This document shows positions 16,011-25,151 of a stretch of 50,385 nucleotides of DNA, piece by piece. This DNA comes from Gemmataceae bacterium. Its GTDB lineage: Bacteria; Planctomycetota; Planctomycetia; Gemmatales; Gemmataceae. Position 1 is the first letter of the stretch, and each line of letters starts with the position of its first letter. Under the pieces are notes generated by a model. That model did not search any database, was not told the DNA's origin, and saw nothing but the letters and a program-made list of their open reading frames with translations. Made by a program: the position numbers and the translations under genes. The stretch lies in contig JAHBXO010000039.1 of the NCBI GenBank assembly GCA_019636445.1, positions 1-50,385 of the forward strand, given 5' to 3'.

Positions 16011-16508
16011 TCACACTTCGACCGGCTCGGCGGCCGATATTCGCCGCACGGCCGCGATCAAATGGGGCAGCGGAAAGGGTTTCGCGAGGAACTCCGTGAT
16101 TGCCGACGGATCCGCGTGCACCGGCGCATCGCCCGAATAACCCGATACGAACACGATCGGAAGCTCGGGTCGTCGAGCGCGCAACACCCGCGCGAATTCC
16201 GGTCCGGATAGCCCCGGCATCCGCACATCGGTGATGATCAGGTCGATCGCGCCGAAGTCGATATCCGTCCGATCGAGTGCGCTCTGGGCGCTTTCCGCTT
16301 CGATGACGCGGTAACCGTTCGCCTCCAGGACCGATCGAATCAGCGAACGGATCATGTCCTCGTCGTCCACGACGAGCACTAGGGGGCGGCGAACCGACGA
16401 CTCGGCCTGCGATCCATTCACGGGTCGATCCCATCGAGCAGTCCCGAGCGCCCAAGGGCGAACAGTCCATTTGTCCGTTGGCGTTCGGTTAGATTCTGAT
16501 GTTTTCAT
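16011..16508 (-). CDS. single-domain response regulator
   Basis: 165 residues from the ATG at 16508. The receiver domain starts near residue 41: the acidic pocket D48-D49-E50 in LVLVVDDEDM, phospho-acceptor D94 in IITDVRMPG, S122 in IVFVSGYSG and K143 in FLAKPFPLPH. There is no output domain after the receiver, so it acts by protein contact or as a phosphate relay (CheY/Spo0F style). The first 40 residues (SNRTPTDKWTVRPWALGTAR) show no recognisable domain. No histidine kinase gene is nearby, so its partner lies elsewhere. It follows glgX on the same strand after 118 bases that contain a hairpin, so they are probably separate transcripts. Confidence 0.9.
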   Translation of the reverse strand: MKTSESNRTPTDKWTVRPWALGTARWDRPVNGSQAESSVRRPLVLVVDDEDMIRSLIRSVLEANGYRVIEAESAQSALDRTDIDFGAIDLIITDVRMPGLSGPEFARVLRARRPELPIVFVSGYSGDAPVHADPSAITEFLAKPFPLPHLIAAVRRISAAEPVEV

Positions 16509-16535
16509 ACCGGTTCGCGGATCTCCGACGCAAGA

Positions 16536-16555
16536 GCCGAGTCGGAAAACTCGGC
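16536..16555 (-). terminator. hairpin between glgX and the response regulator
   Basis: The perfect 7-bp stem GCCGAGT/ACTCGGC (16536-16542 and 16549-16555) has a six-base loop. It lies 72 bases past the glgX stop. On the minus strand it is not followed by a U-run, so it is at best a weak or factor-assisted terminator. Confidence 0.35.
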
Positions 16556-16626
16556 AAAATGTTTCAACCTCGCAAATGAATTCGCGTCGCGGCGAAAGAA
16601 TCGTCGTTAAGCAGAATCGAGACTGA

Positions 16627-18873
16627 TCAGCGAGTGCTGACCAGCACGACGACCGAGAACGGCAACAGTGACAAATACATCCCGGGATGGACGGCGGGGC
16701 GCTCGCCCTCGGCGAGGAAATCGCGCGGCGATTCGGCACCGGTGTCGATGGCGCGTCGCCAGGCGCGGCCCGACGGGGCGGGCGGAACCCGGAACCGCAC
16801 CGATTCGTGGTGCGCGTTCATCGCGACGTAGAAGTCGACATCGGGATCGTAGTCCGCCTCGCCTTCGCGACCGGTGAATCGGCCGTCGATGGTGTACGCC
16901 AGCGTGCGGGAATATTGTCCGAAGTCGGGTTCGAATGGTTCCACGCCGTGCCAGACGATGTCGTGGAGCGGTTGATCGTCGTTCGGCAAGGCCGGGACGC
17001 GCGGGCGGCGCAACGTGGAGGACGCCTTGACGCGGCCGCTGTCGTCCATGCGGCCGGCTTCGCCGGGGCGAACCGGTCCGCCGGTCGGGAACGGTCCGGC
17101 ATGTTGACCGCCCCATTCGCTCGGATCAATGGTCCCGCGGAAGAAGTGCCGGCGACGGAGCGCCGGGTGCCGGCGGCGGAACCAGATCATCTCACGGACG
17201 AAGCGCAGGAAGTCCTTGTTCGCCTCGGCGAGCTTCCAATCGACCCAGCTGATTTCGTTGTCGTGGCACCAGGCGTTGTTGTTCCCCTGCTGGGTGCGGA
17301 GGAATTCGTCGCCGGAGAGAATCATCGGCACCCCCTGCGAGAGCAGGAGCGTAGCCATCATGTTCTTGGCCAATCGTTGGCGGAGGCGGTTGATCTCCGG
17401 GTTGTCCGTGGGGCCTTCCACGCCGCAGTTCCAGGAGTAGTTCTCGTTGGATCCGTCGCGGTTCTGTTCGCCGTTGAGTTCGTTGTGCTTGCCGTTGTAG
17501 CAGTAGAGGTCGTTGAGCGTGAAGCCGTCGTGGGCGGTGATGAAGTTGACGGAATGCTTGGGCAGCCGTCCGCTCCACTGGTAGATATCGGCGCTGCCGC
17601 AGAGTCGGGACGCGAGGGCGCCGGCCATTCCCGATTCGCCACGCCAGAACCGGCGGACATCGTCGCGGTAGCGGCCGTTCCATTCGCTCCAGCGGCGGCC
17701 GAAGGGGAACCCGCCAACCTGGTAAAGCCCGGCGGCGTCCCACGGTTCGGCGATCAGTTTGGTGTCCGCGAGGACGCCGTCCTCGGCGATCATCTCGATG
17801 ACCGGCGGATCGACGAGGACGTTGCCGCGGCGGTCGCGGCCGAGGATGCTGGCGAGATCGAAGCGGAAGCCGTCGACGTGCATCGACCCGCCCCAGTAGC
17901 GCAGGGCGGTCATGAGCAGGTCGCGGACCACGGGGTGGTTGCAGTTGACGGTGTTGCCGCAGCCGGAGAAATTCAGGTACCGGCCGTGATCGTCGAGGAG
18001 GTAGTAGAGTTCGTTGTCGAGGCCGCGGAAGCTGAAGGTTCGGCCGCGGTCGTCGCCTTCGCCGGTGTGGTTGAAGACGACGTCGAGGATGACTTCGATG
18101 CCGGCCTTGTGAAAGGCCTTCACCATGTCTCGGAACTCGTGGATCTGGCCGTGGGTCTTGGAACTGGCGGCGTAGGCGGCCTTCGGCGCCGCGAAGGCGA
18201 TGCTGTTGTAGCCCCAGAAGTTCGTCATTTTCTCGCCGGTCTTCGGGTTGAAGAACGGGCAGTCGCACTCGTCGAATTCGTGAATGGGCAGCAATTCGAC
18301 GGCGGTGACGCCGAGCCATTTGAGGTAGTCGATCTTTTCGGCGAGGCCGGCGAAGGTGCCGGGATGGACGACTTCCGAGGACGGATCGCAGGTGAAGCCG
18401 CGGACGTGGAGTTCGTAGATGATGCTGTCTTCGTGGGGCGTCAGCGGCGGGGCGTCGTCTTCCCAGTCGTATTCGCGGGTCCGATGGTAGAGGCTGCGGC
18501 GGCTGGTGCGTTCGGGGTCGATTTCGCAGGTATTGGCCCAGGTCTCGGCCCCGGAGATCAACGTGGCGGCGGGGTCCAGCAGGATGCGGCTGGGGTCGAA
18601 GCGGTGTTTGAGGCCGGCGGGGCCGTCGACTTTCCAGCCGTAGCAGAAGGTGTCGGGCAGGCCGTGGACGCGGATATGCCAGTGGTCGCCGGTGCGGTTC
18701 TTGCGGCTGTCGAGGACGTATTCGGCGATCGGTTTGGAGCCGCCGTGGGGCGGTAGGATGAGCAGGCGGACATCGGTTCCGTGGCGGCAGAGGAGGACGA
18801 AGTTCGCGCCATCGGGCGTGGGGCTGACCCCGAGCGGCAGCGGCCGGCCGCGGCTGGTCGTGAAGTCCGTCAT
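16627..18873 (-). CDS. glgX: glycogen debranching enzyme (isoamylase-type, GH13)
   Basis: 748 residues from the ATG at 18873. It hydrolyses alpha-1,6 branches of glycogen or phosphorylase-limit dextrin in the cytoplasm. The N-terminal isoamylase-type beta domain (GVSPTPDGANFVLLCRHG) is followed by the catalytic barrel: YELHVRGFTCDPSSEV, DVVFNHTGEGDD, nucleophile region VDGFRFDLASIL, acid/base region LIAEPWDAAG and transition-state HD in FITAHDGFTLND. The GSNENYSWNCGVEGPT block is diagnostic of GlgX/TreX enzymes. The C-terminal domain ends SLLPFSVVVLVSTR. Length and motif order match full-length GlgX. No other glycogen gene is nearby; pckA on the opposite strand belongs to gluconeogenesis, so carbon-storage links are only suggestive. 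Confidence 0.95.
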   Translation of the reverse strand: MTDFTTSRGRPLPLGVSPTPDGANFVLLCRHGTDVRLLILPPHGGSKPIAEYVLDSRKNRTGDHWHIRVHGLPDTFCYGWKVDGPAGLKHRFDPSRILLDPAATLISGAETWANTCEIDPERTSRRSLYHRTREYDWEDDAPPLTPHEDSIIYELHVRGFTCDPSSEVVHPGTFAGLAEKIDYLKWLGVTAVELLPIHEFDECDCPFFNPKTGEKMTNFWGYNSIAFAAPKAAYAASSKTHGQIHEFRDMVKAFHKAGIEVILDVVFNHTGEGDDRGRTFSFRGLDNELYYLLDDHGRYLNFSGCGNTVNCNHPVVRDLLMTALRYWGGSMHVDGFRFDLASILGRDRRGNVLVDPPVIEMIAEDGVLADTKLIAEPWDAAGLYQVGGFPFGRRWSEWNGRYRDDVRRFWRGESGMAGALASRLCGSADIYQWSGRLPKHSVNFITAHDGFTLNDLYCYNGKHNELNGEQNRDGSNENYSWNCGVEGPTDNPEINRLRQRLAKNMMATLLLSQGVPMILSGDEFLRTQQGNNNAWCHDNEISWVDWKLAEANKDFLRFVREMIWFRRRHPALRRRHFFRGTIDPSEWGGQHAGPFPTGGPVRPGEAGRMDDSGRVKASSTLRRPRVPALPNDDQPLHDIVWHGVEPFEPDFGQYSRTLAYTIDGRFTGREGEADYDPDVDFYVAMNAHHESVRFRVPPAPSGRAWRRAIDTGAESPRDFLAEGERPAVHPGMYLSLLPFSVVVLVSTR

Positions 18874-18989
18874 AGGCTGCGCGTCCCGATCGAAGGAACC
18901 GGCATTGTACCGCGGCGCGGCACGGCGCGGGATGGCAATCGGTCGAAACGGCGCGGTAGAATGCGAGAGCGATGCCGGGGAGGCCGATT

Positions 18990-19742
18990 ATGCCGATGCA
19001 CGATTGGACGAAAGTGGACGCGGGGATCTTCCACCATTTTCATCAGATCTGGTCGGGACGGATCATGGAGCGCCTCAACGCCGGAATGCTTCCGTCTCGT
19101 TATTACGCTTTGATCGAGCAGGCGACGATTCGTGGAGACGGTCGGCGTCGAGTACCCGATGTATTGACGCTCGAAGCACAAGAGGAGGATCATGCGGATC
19201 CCACTGGGGGTACTGCCACGGCGCTGATGTCCCGGCCGGAGACCGCTCAGAAATACAAGACCGATCTCGATGCATATCGAAAGAAGAAAAACGTGATCTC
19301 GATCCGTCATGTGACGGGTGACCGGGTCGTGGCCATGATCGAAATCGTTTCGCCAGGGAACAAGAGCGGACGCATGGCCTTTCGCGATCTCGTCGAGAAA
19401 ATCGGGCGATTGCTGGCGCAGGGAGTCCATCTGTTGATTCTCGATCCTCTACATCCGACCCGGCGGGATCCACGCGGCATCCACGGCGCGCTCCTCAAGG
19501 ATCTGGACGGAACCCGCTATCAGCTACCAAAAACCCGACCTCTCACCTTCGCCAGCTACGAGGCCGATCCGGCCGACGACTTCTACGCTGAAGTGAAGCA
19601 TCTCGCCGTGGGCGATCCCTTGCCGGACATGCCGGTGTTTCTCGAACCAAACGGCTGCGTGATAGTGCCGCTCGAAGAAACGTACCAGTCTGCATGGCAG
19701 GCCGTACCGCTGCGCTGGCGCCGGGTCGTCGCGGGCGAGTGA
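18990..19742 (+). CDS. DUF4058 family protein
   Basis: 250 residues from the ATG at 18990, chosen because GGGGAGG (18977-18983) is spaced correctly for it and because MPMHDWTKVDAGIFHHFHQI is the usual start of planctomycete members. The frame also opens at 18972. DUF4058 is predicted to have a restriction-endonuclease-like core: here VAMIEIVSPGNKSG contains the conserved E and N-K, followed by RDLVEKIGRLLAQGVHLLIL. Function is unknown. Members are widespread in cyanobacteria and planctomycetes, often in many paralogues. There is no signal peptide. A stretch of AT-rich sequence with TATAAT (19754-19759) lies just after its stop and may serve the next gene. The C-terminal half (PLTFASYEADPADDFYAEV) is the typical substrate-side region of unknown role. 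Confidence 0.88.
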   Translation: MPMHDWTKVDAGIFHHFHQIWSGRIMERLNAGMLPSRYYALIEQATIRGDGRRRVPDVLTLEAQEEDHADPTGGTATALMSRPETAQKYKTDLDAYRKKKNVISIRHVTGDRVVAMIEIVSPGNKSGRMAFRDLVEKIGRLLAQGVHLLILDPLHPTRRDPRGIHGALLKDLDGTRYQLPKTRPLTFASYEADPADDFYAEVKHLAVGDPLPDMPVFLEPNGCVIVPLEETYQSAWQAVPLRWRRVVAGE

Positions 19743-19825
19743 TTCCGAATCGCTATAATTCCAACCTCTCCCCCGCGTCGCCGGATGGCCGTGCCGCGGG
19801 GGTTCGTCGTTCGGGAGGGACGCCC

Positions 19826-21298
<1,473 letters not shown>

Positions 21299-21337
21299 AA
21301 CCGCCCTCGACGCGCGACAGCGCGACCGTTTAGGCTA

Positions 21338-21356
21338 GGTCTCCGTTCCGGAGACC
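21338..21356 (+). promoter_or_regulatory. hairpin enclosing the flippase Shine-Dalgarno
   Basis: GGTCTCC (21338-21344) and GGAGACC (21350-21356) form a perfect 7-bp stem with a five-base loop. The right arm contains the only GGAG before the GTG start at 21360. In RNA the ribosome site would be paired, so it may lower translation; it could also be a weak end to the pckA transcript. Confidence 0.4.
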
Positions 21357-21359
21357 CCG

Positions 21360-22892
21360 GTGGCCTCGCGCTCGCTCCTGATCTCGGCCGGCACGAACTG
21401 GCTCGCCTTCGCGGCCACGCTCGCCGTAGGCTTCTTCCTCGCGCCGTTCCTGATCGACGGCCTCGGCAAGCCGCGCTACGACGTCTGGTGCGTCGTCGAG
21501 GCGGTGCTCGCCTACTTCACGCTCCTGGACATGGGCCTGGCGGCGTGCCTGGTGCGGCACGTGGCGAAGCACCACGCCGTCGGCGAGCGCGAACGGCTGA
21601 ACCGCATGGCATCGTCGTGCCTCGCGCTCTATTCCGGCGCGGGGGCCGTGGCATTCCTGCTCGGCGTACCGGTGGCCCTCTGGCTGGCACCGGCCCTCGA
21701 TGCGAAACTCGGCGGCACCGGTGACGTACTGCCGTTCATGCTGCTCATGCTCGCGAACCTCGCCGTCACCCTGCCCCTGAGCACGTTCCCTTCGATCCTC
21801 GACGGCCTCGACCGATACGCCGCCAAAAGCGCCGTGAGAATCGTGTTCCTTGCGCTCCGCACGACGGCGATCGTCTGGACGGTGAACAACTCCACTGGTC
21901 TTTGGCCGCTCGCGGTGGTCTTCACGGTCGCGAATCTCGCCGAGCACGCCGCCTTCGCCGTGCTTGCGTTCCGCTTCCTGCCGGGCTTGCACTTTGGCCG
22001 AAAACTCGTGGACCGCGCGACGCTCCGCGAGGTGCGCGTGTCGAGCGTCGATGCGTTCCTGGCGATGCTCGCGGGGCGCGTCAGCGTGCAGACCGGCGCC
22101 ATCGTCGTCGGCCTGTTCCTGCCGGTCGGCGCCGTCACGTACTTCGCCACGGCGACCCGGCTGGTGGAATACGCCAAGACGCTCTTGCGCACGATCACGG
22201 CGACGCTGACGCCGGGCGTGAGCGCGATGGAAGCCCGCGGCGACTGGGCCGGCATCGCGAACCTGATGACGACGGCGACGCGATGGGTGCTGTATCTCGT
22301 GCTGCCCGTGAACGCAGGATTGTGGCTGTTCGGCAAGCCATTCCTGCACCGCTGGGTCGGGCCGGAGTTCGTCGAAGGCAGCTTCCCCGCCGTGGCGATC
22401 CTCGCGGCGACGCTGAGCCTCGGCGTGGCGCAGTCGGTCGCGTCGCGGATTCTCTACGGCCTCGGAAAGTTGAAGCTGTTCGCCCGACTGGCGCTCGCGG
22501 AGGCGGCGCTGAACGTCGGCATGATGCTGGTGCTCATTCGATATGGAATTGAAGGCGTGGCGATCGCGGTCGCGGTGCCGAACGTGCTGTTCTGCTTGGC
22601 CGTGCTGGTCTACACGTTGCGACTCATCAACGTGGACGTTCGCGCTTACCTCATCGCGTGGCTGAAACCGTTGCTGGCGATGGTGATGCCCCTGGTCGTG
22701 TGGCTGGCGCTCGGCGAGCCACAAGCGACGTGGCCGAGCCTCGCGCGATCAATTGGAATGGGATTGCTGCCGTACGCGATGGTCGTGATGCTGCTGGAAC
22801 GATTCGGTCGCGCGTCGGCCCCGCGCTCGGCTCCGGAAACCCTGCGCCTCGCGGCTAAACGGGAAACTTCGCCGACAATTGCTCGGCTGTGA
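21360..22892 (+). CDS. polysaccharide flippase (Wzx/MOP superfamily)
   Basis: 510 residues from the GTG at 21360. The protein is almost wholly hydrophobic with about 12-14 predicted membrane helices, for example NWLAFAATLAVGFFLAPFLI, AVAFLLGVPVALWLAPAL, VYTLRLINVDVRAYLIAWL and LLAMVMPLVVWLAL. The overall plan fits polysaccharide/lipid-linked oligosaccharide exporters of the MOP (MATE/Wzx) superfamily, which flip undecaprenyl-linked sugars across the inner membrane. No glycosyltransferase or polymerase genes are adjacent, so the substrate is unknown. Its last dozen codons (SAPETLRLAAKRETSPTIARL) translate a copy of the GTTTAGC repeat from the opposite strand, and the gene overlaps the convergent yggU gene by 38 bases. 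The repeat may have extended the C-terminus. Confidence 0.8.
   Translation: MASRSLLISAGTNWLAFAATLAVGFFLAPFLIDGLGKPRYDVWCVVEAVLAYFTLLDMGLAACLVRHVAKHHAVGERERLNRMASSCLALYSGAGAVAFLLGVPVALWLAPALDAKLGGTGDVLPFMLLMLANLAVTLPLSTFPSILDGLDRYAAKSAVRIVFLALRTTAIVWTVNNSTGLWPLAVVFTVANLAEHAAFAVLAFRFLPGLHFGRKLVDRATLREVRVSSVDAFLAMLAGRVSVQTGAIVVGLFLPVGAVTYFATATRLVEYAKTLLRTITATLTPGVSAMEARGDWAGIANLMTTATRWVLYLVLPVNAGLWLFGKPFLHRWVGPEFVEGSFPAVAILAATLSLGVAQSVASRILYGLGKLKLFARLALAEAALNVGMMLVLIRYGIEGVAIAVAVPNVLFCLAVLVYTLRLINVDVRAYLIAWLKPLLAMVMPLVVWLALGEPQATWPSLARSIGMGLLPYAMVVMLLERFGRASAPRSAPETLRLAAKRETSPTIARL
22822..22860 (-). repeat. GTTTAGC repeat copy at the yggU/flippase junction
   Basis: Read on the minus strand from 22860, it begins GTTTAGCCGCGAGGCGCAGG and ends with GAGCCGAGCGCGG. 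It matches the copies at 6063-6178 and 23828-23866 over most of its length. The TAG inside GTTTAGC is the stop codon of yggU (22857-22855), and the opposite strand codes for the flippase C-terminus. Confidence 0.8.
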
Positions 22893-23136
22893 TGCCGCGG
22901 ATCAGGAAGACCTTATTGCGATTCGACCGACCGGACATCAGTTCGATCTGTGATCGCTTCACGCCAAGGAGCCCCTTCAACACCTCTACGAGCGCCTCGT
23001 TCGCGCGGCCGTCTTCCGGCGGTGCCGTCACGGACACTTTCAGCGCCCCGGCCTGTACCCCGAGGATCGCATTCTTCTTCGCGCCCGGCTGAGCCCGCAC
23101 CGCCAGCGTCGCACCTTCGGGATGGGCATTGATCAC
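22855..23136 (-). CDS. yggU: YggU/DUF167 family protein
   Basis: 93 residues from the GTG at 23136, which overlaps the yggS stop by two bases in a GTGA junction. The family core is clear: LAVRAQPGAKKNAILGV, LKVSVTAPPEDGRANEAL, and LMSGRSNRNKVFLIRGI. The GRANEAL and SGxxxRxK blocks are the DUF167 signature. It is a small soluble alpha/beta protein of unknown biochemical role, often encoded next to yggS, as here. The stop codon is contributed by a dispersed repeat, and the 3' end overlaps the convergent flippase gene by 38 bases. Translation start and coupling fit an operon with yggS. Confidence 0.9.
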   Translation of the reverse strand: MINAHPEGATLAVRAQPGAKKNAILGVQAGALKVSVTAPPEDGRANEALVEVLKGLLGVKRSQIELMSGRSNRNKVFLIRGITAEQLSAKFPV

Positions 23137-23819
23137 GTCAGCCCCTCGAAGAGCGTGCTGCCGACGCGCACGAGGGTGGCACCTTCCTCGATGGCGACTT
23201 CGAAATCGTTGCTCATTCCCATCGAGAGGTGCGGCAACGGGAGGCCGGTTCGAGTGCGAAGTTGATCGCGCAGGTTGCGAAGTTCGGCGAAGGTCGGCCG
23301 GCAGAGTTGCGGATCGTCGTGGAATGCGGCCATGGTCATGAGGCCGTCGACGCGCACGCCGGGCAGTGCCACCGCCTTGTCCGCGATGGCCGGAATGTCT
23401 TCGGGGCGAAGGCCGCCCTTGCTCTCTTCGCGCGAGCAGTTCACTTCGAGAAGTACGGGCACCGGCGATCCTCGTTTCCGTCCGAACTCGTCGATCGCAA
23501 GCAGCAGGCGTTCCGAATCGACGGAATGGACGAGCGACACCAACGGAATCGTCTTGTCGATCTTGTTGCGCTGAAGGTGGCCGATGAGGTGCCAGTTCGC
23601 GGTCGGCAGGGCGGCGTGCTTCTTCCAAAGCTCCTGCGGCCGGCTCTCGCCGAAGTCGCGAAGGCCAAGATCCCAGGCGAGCGCCGCGATATCAGGGGAC
23701 GAGTATTTCGTGACGGCGACGAGCGTCACGTCTTCGCGCCGGCGACCGGAGCGTGCCGCAGCATCCGCGATGCGCGCGTTCACCGATGCGATGCGTTCTT
23801 GCAGGATGTCCTTGGTCAT
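23133..23819 (-). CDS. yggS: YggS family PLP homeostasis protein
   Basis: 228 residues from the ATG at 23819. The protein is a fold-type III PLP binder: the Schiff-base lysine lies in LVAVTKYSSPDIAALA, with the conserved FGESRPQELWKKH, WHLIGHLQRNKID, LEVNCSREESKGG and LSMGMSNDFEVAIEEG blocks following in order. Members manage free PLP and amino-acid balance rather than catalysing one fixed reaction. It is cytoplasmic. The ATG is preceded by GGAG at the end of a GTTTAGC repeat, so the repeat seems to supply the ribosome-binding site. yggU follows with a GTGA overlap. The HIT gene is upstream on the same strand, beyond two repeats. Confidence 0.95.
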   Translation of the reverse strand: MTKDILQERIASVNARIADAAARSGRRREDVTLVAVTKYSSPDIAALAWDLGLRDFGESRPQELWKKHAALPTANWHLIGHLQRNKIDKTIPLVSLVHSVDSERLLLAIDEFGRKRGSPVPVLLEVNCSREESKGGLRPEDIPAIADKAVALPGVRVDGLMTMAAFHDDPQLCRPTFAELRNLRDQLRTRTGLPLPHLSMGMSNDFEVAIEEGATLVRVGSTLFEGLT

Positions 23820-23827
23820 CGCGTCTC

Positions 23828-23866
23828 CGCGCTCGGCTGCGCAAAGCCTCCGCCTCGCCGCTAAAC
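23828..23866 (-). repeat. GTTTAGC repeat copy upstream of yggS
   Basis: From 23866 on the minus strand it reads GTTTAGCGGCGAGGCGGAGG and continues GCTTTGCGCAGCCGAGCGCGG. It matches the minus-strand copy at 6178-6136 almost base for base. Its last bases overlap the GGAG that precedes the yggS start at 23819. It lies between a tandem repeat (23873-23919) and yggS. Confidence 0.85.
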
Positions 23867-23872
23867 GTCTTG

Positions 23873-23919
23873 GTTTTCACTCCGCACTCCGCACTCCGCA
23901 CTCCGCACTCCGCACTTCA
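23873..23919 (-). repeat. GAGTGCG heptamer tandem repeat at the HIT gene end
   Basis: About five consecutive 7-bp units (CACTCCG on the plus strand, CGGAGTG on the minus), followed by GTTTTCAC on the far side. Read on the minus strand it runs directly from the HIT stop codon (23917-23919). A related copy with the same GGAGTGAAAAC end sits after the sulfatase at 50350-50380. The units are too short and lack spacers, so it is not a CRISPR array. Confidence 0.85.
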
Positions 23920-24267
23920 CCCGGGCGGCCATCCCATCGCGCGGCCGCCCATGAGGTGCAGGTGCAAGTGCGGCACGGTCTGCCCGGACTGCTCCTCGCA
24001 GTTGATCACGAGCCGGTAGCCGGCGTCGAGGCCGAGCTGCTTCGCCAGCTTCACGGCGACGAGGTGGATGTGCCCCATCACCGCCGCGTCGGCGTCCGAC
24101 AGGTCGGCGTGCGTGCGGATCACTTTCTTCGGGATGATGAGCACATGCACGGGGGCCTGGGCGTTGATGTCGTGGAACGCGAGGCAGAGATCGTCTTCGT
24201 AGGCGATCTTGGCGGGGATCTGCTTGTCGATGATCTTCTGGAAGATGTTGGTCGCCATCATCGCCAT
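23917..24267 (-). CDS. HIT family hydrolase (HINT-like)
   Basis: 116 residues from the ATG at 24267, preceded by GAGGAG; longer open frames upstream are shadows. The histidine triad is intact: VPHLHLHLMGG near the C-terminus. The N-terminal half has the usual IFQKIIDKQIPAKIAYEDD and AFHDINAQAPVHVLIIPKK blocks of HINT-type nucleotide phosphoramidases, which hydrolyse AMP-linked amines. The size equals bacterial HINT. It is cytoplasmic. It is divergent from the RNase HII-like gene with 44 bp between starts. On its own strand it is followed by the two repeats and yggS. Confidence 0.95.
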   Translation of the reverse strand: MAMMATNIFQKIIDKQIPAKIAYEDDLCLAFHDINAQAPVHVLIIPKKVIRTHADLSDADAAVMGHIHLVAVKLAKQLGLDAGYRLVINCEEQSGQTVPHLHLHLMGGRAMGWPPG

Positions 24268-24311
24268 CGGTATCACTCCTCGGATGACGGAATTATAGGA
24301 GACGGCGAGCG

Positions 24312-25115
24312 ATGCCCTGGGTCGTGGGAATCGACGAGGCGGGTTACGGGCCGAACCTCGGCCCGCTCGTGCAGGCGGCCGTGGGGCTGCGCCTGCCGGA
24401 GGACGACGTTGCGGGCTGGGATACACTCAAGCCGTGGGTGCGGCGCTGTCACGAGAAGGACGATGGCCGGATCCTCGTCGACGATTCGAAGAAGGTCCAC
24501 GCGGGAGCGAACGGCGTGGCGAAACTGGACGACGGGATTCGCCGCGCGTTGGGGTTTCCGGACGGCAACTCGGAATTGACGGATTTCATCCCGATCCTGC
24601 GCCATCGGCTCATGGAGCCGACGGAGTTCAACGCGATCGTCGATGCGACGGGAACAAAGGCCGCCGTCGTGACCAGGGGAGTCTCGGCGTTGCTGCTATT
24701 GATGCTTGCCGACCTGCCAGACACGAAACCGGTTCAGGTGGTTTGCGACAAGCTCGGCGGGCGAAACTTCTACGGACCGTTCCTGCAGGATACATTCCCG
24801 AATGGCTGGGTTGTCGCCGAGCGCGAGTCGCCGGCCGAGAGCCGGTATCGCATCCTGAATCTCGATCGCGACGTGACTGTCGTGTTCCGCCCGAAGGCCG
24901 ACGGCGATTCGGTCTGCGTCGCGCTCGCGTCGATGGTCTGCAAGTACCTCCGCGAAGTCGGTATGAAGCAGTTCAACGAATTCTGGCAGACGCACGTCCC
25001 CGGACTCGCGCCGACGGCCGGCTATCCCGTCGACGCGAAGCGGTTCTATGACGCGATCCGACCGGCGATGGCGAATCTGGGAATCGAACCGGATCGCGTG
25101 TGGCGGAAAAAGTAG
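24312..25115 (+). CDS. divergent RNase HII/HIII-like protein
   Basis: 267 residues from the ATG at 24312. The N-terminus WVVGIDEAGYGPNLGPLV closely follows the RNase HII signature (GIDEAGRGP), giving an Asp and Glu for metal binding. DDSKKVHAGANGVAKLDDGI matches the DSKKL region. Further on, VVCDKLGGRNFYG has the third Asp, and PKADGDSVCVALASMVCKYLREVG resembles the ADxxxxxVAAASIxAKxxRD motif. The key acidic residues therefore seem present, but spacing is wider than usual, with an insert between the second and third motifs. It probably binds or cuts RNA-DNA hybrids. Whether it is catalytically active is not shown. It is cytoplasmic, and no canonical rnhB is in the window. Confidence 0.7.
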   Translation: MPWVVGIDEAGYGPNLGPLVQAAVGLRLPEDDVAGWDTLKPWVRRCHEKDDGRILVDDSKKVHAGANGVAKLDDGIRRALGFPDGNSELTDFIPILRHRLMEPTEFNAIVDATGTKAAVVTRGVSALLLLMLADLPDTKPVQVVCDKLGGRNFYGPFLQDTFPNGWVVAERESPAESRYRILNLDRDVTVVFRPKADGDSVCVALASMVCKYLREVGMKQFNEFWQTHVPGLAPTAGYPVDAKRFYDAIRPAMANLGIEPDRVWRKK

Positions 25116-25151
25116 TTCTCAATCCGCACGGATCGTCGATGGAAGTCCCGA

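Noticed and set aside
19754..19759. TATAAT as a full pckA promoter
   Set aside because: The -10 is perfect, but no -35 at a suitable distance was found, so it is only mentioned with pckA.
23873..23919. Possible CRISPR array from tandem units
   Set aside because: Units are 7 bp and contiguous with no spacers, and there are no cas genes.
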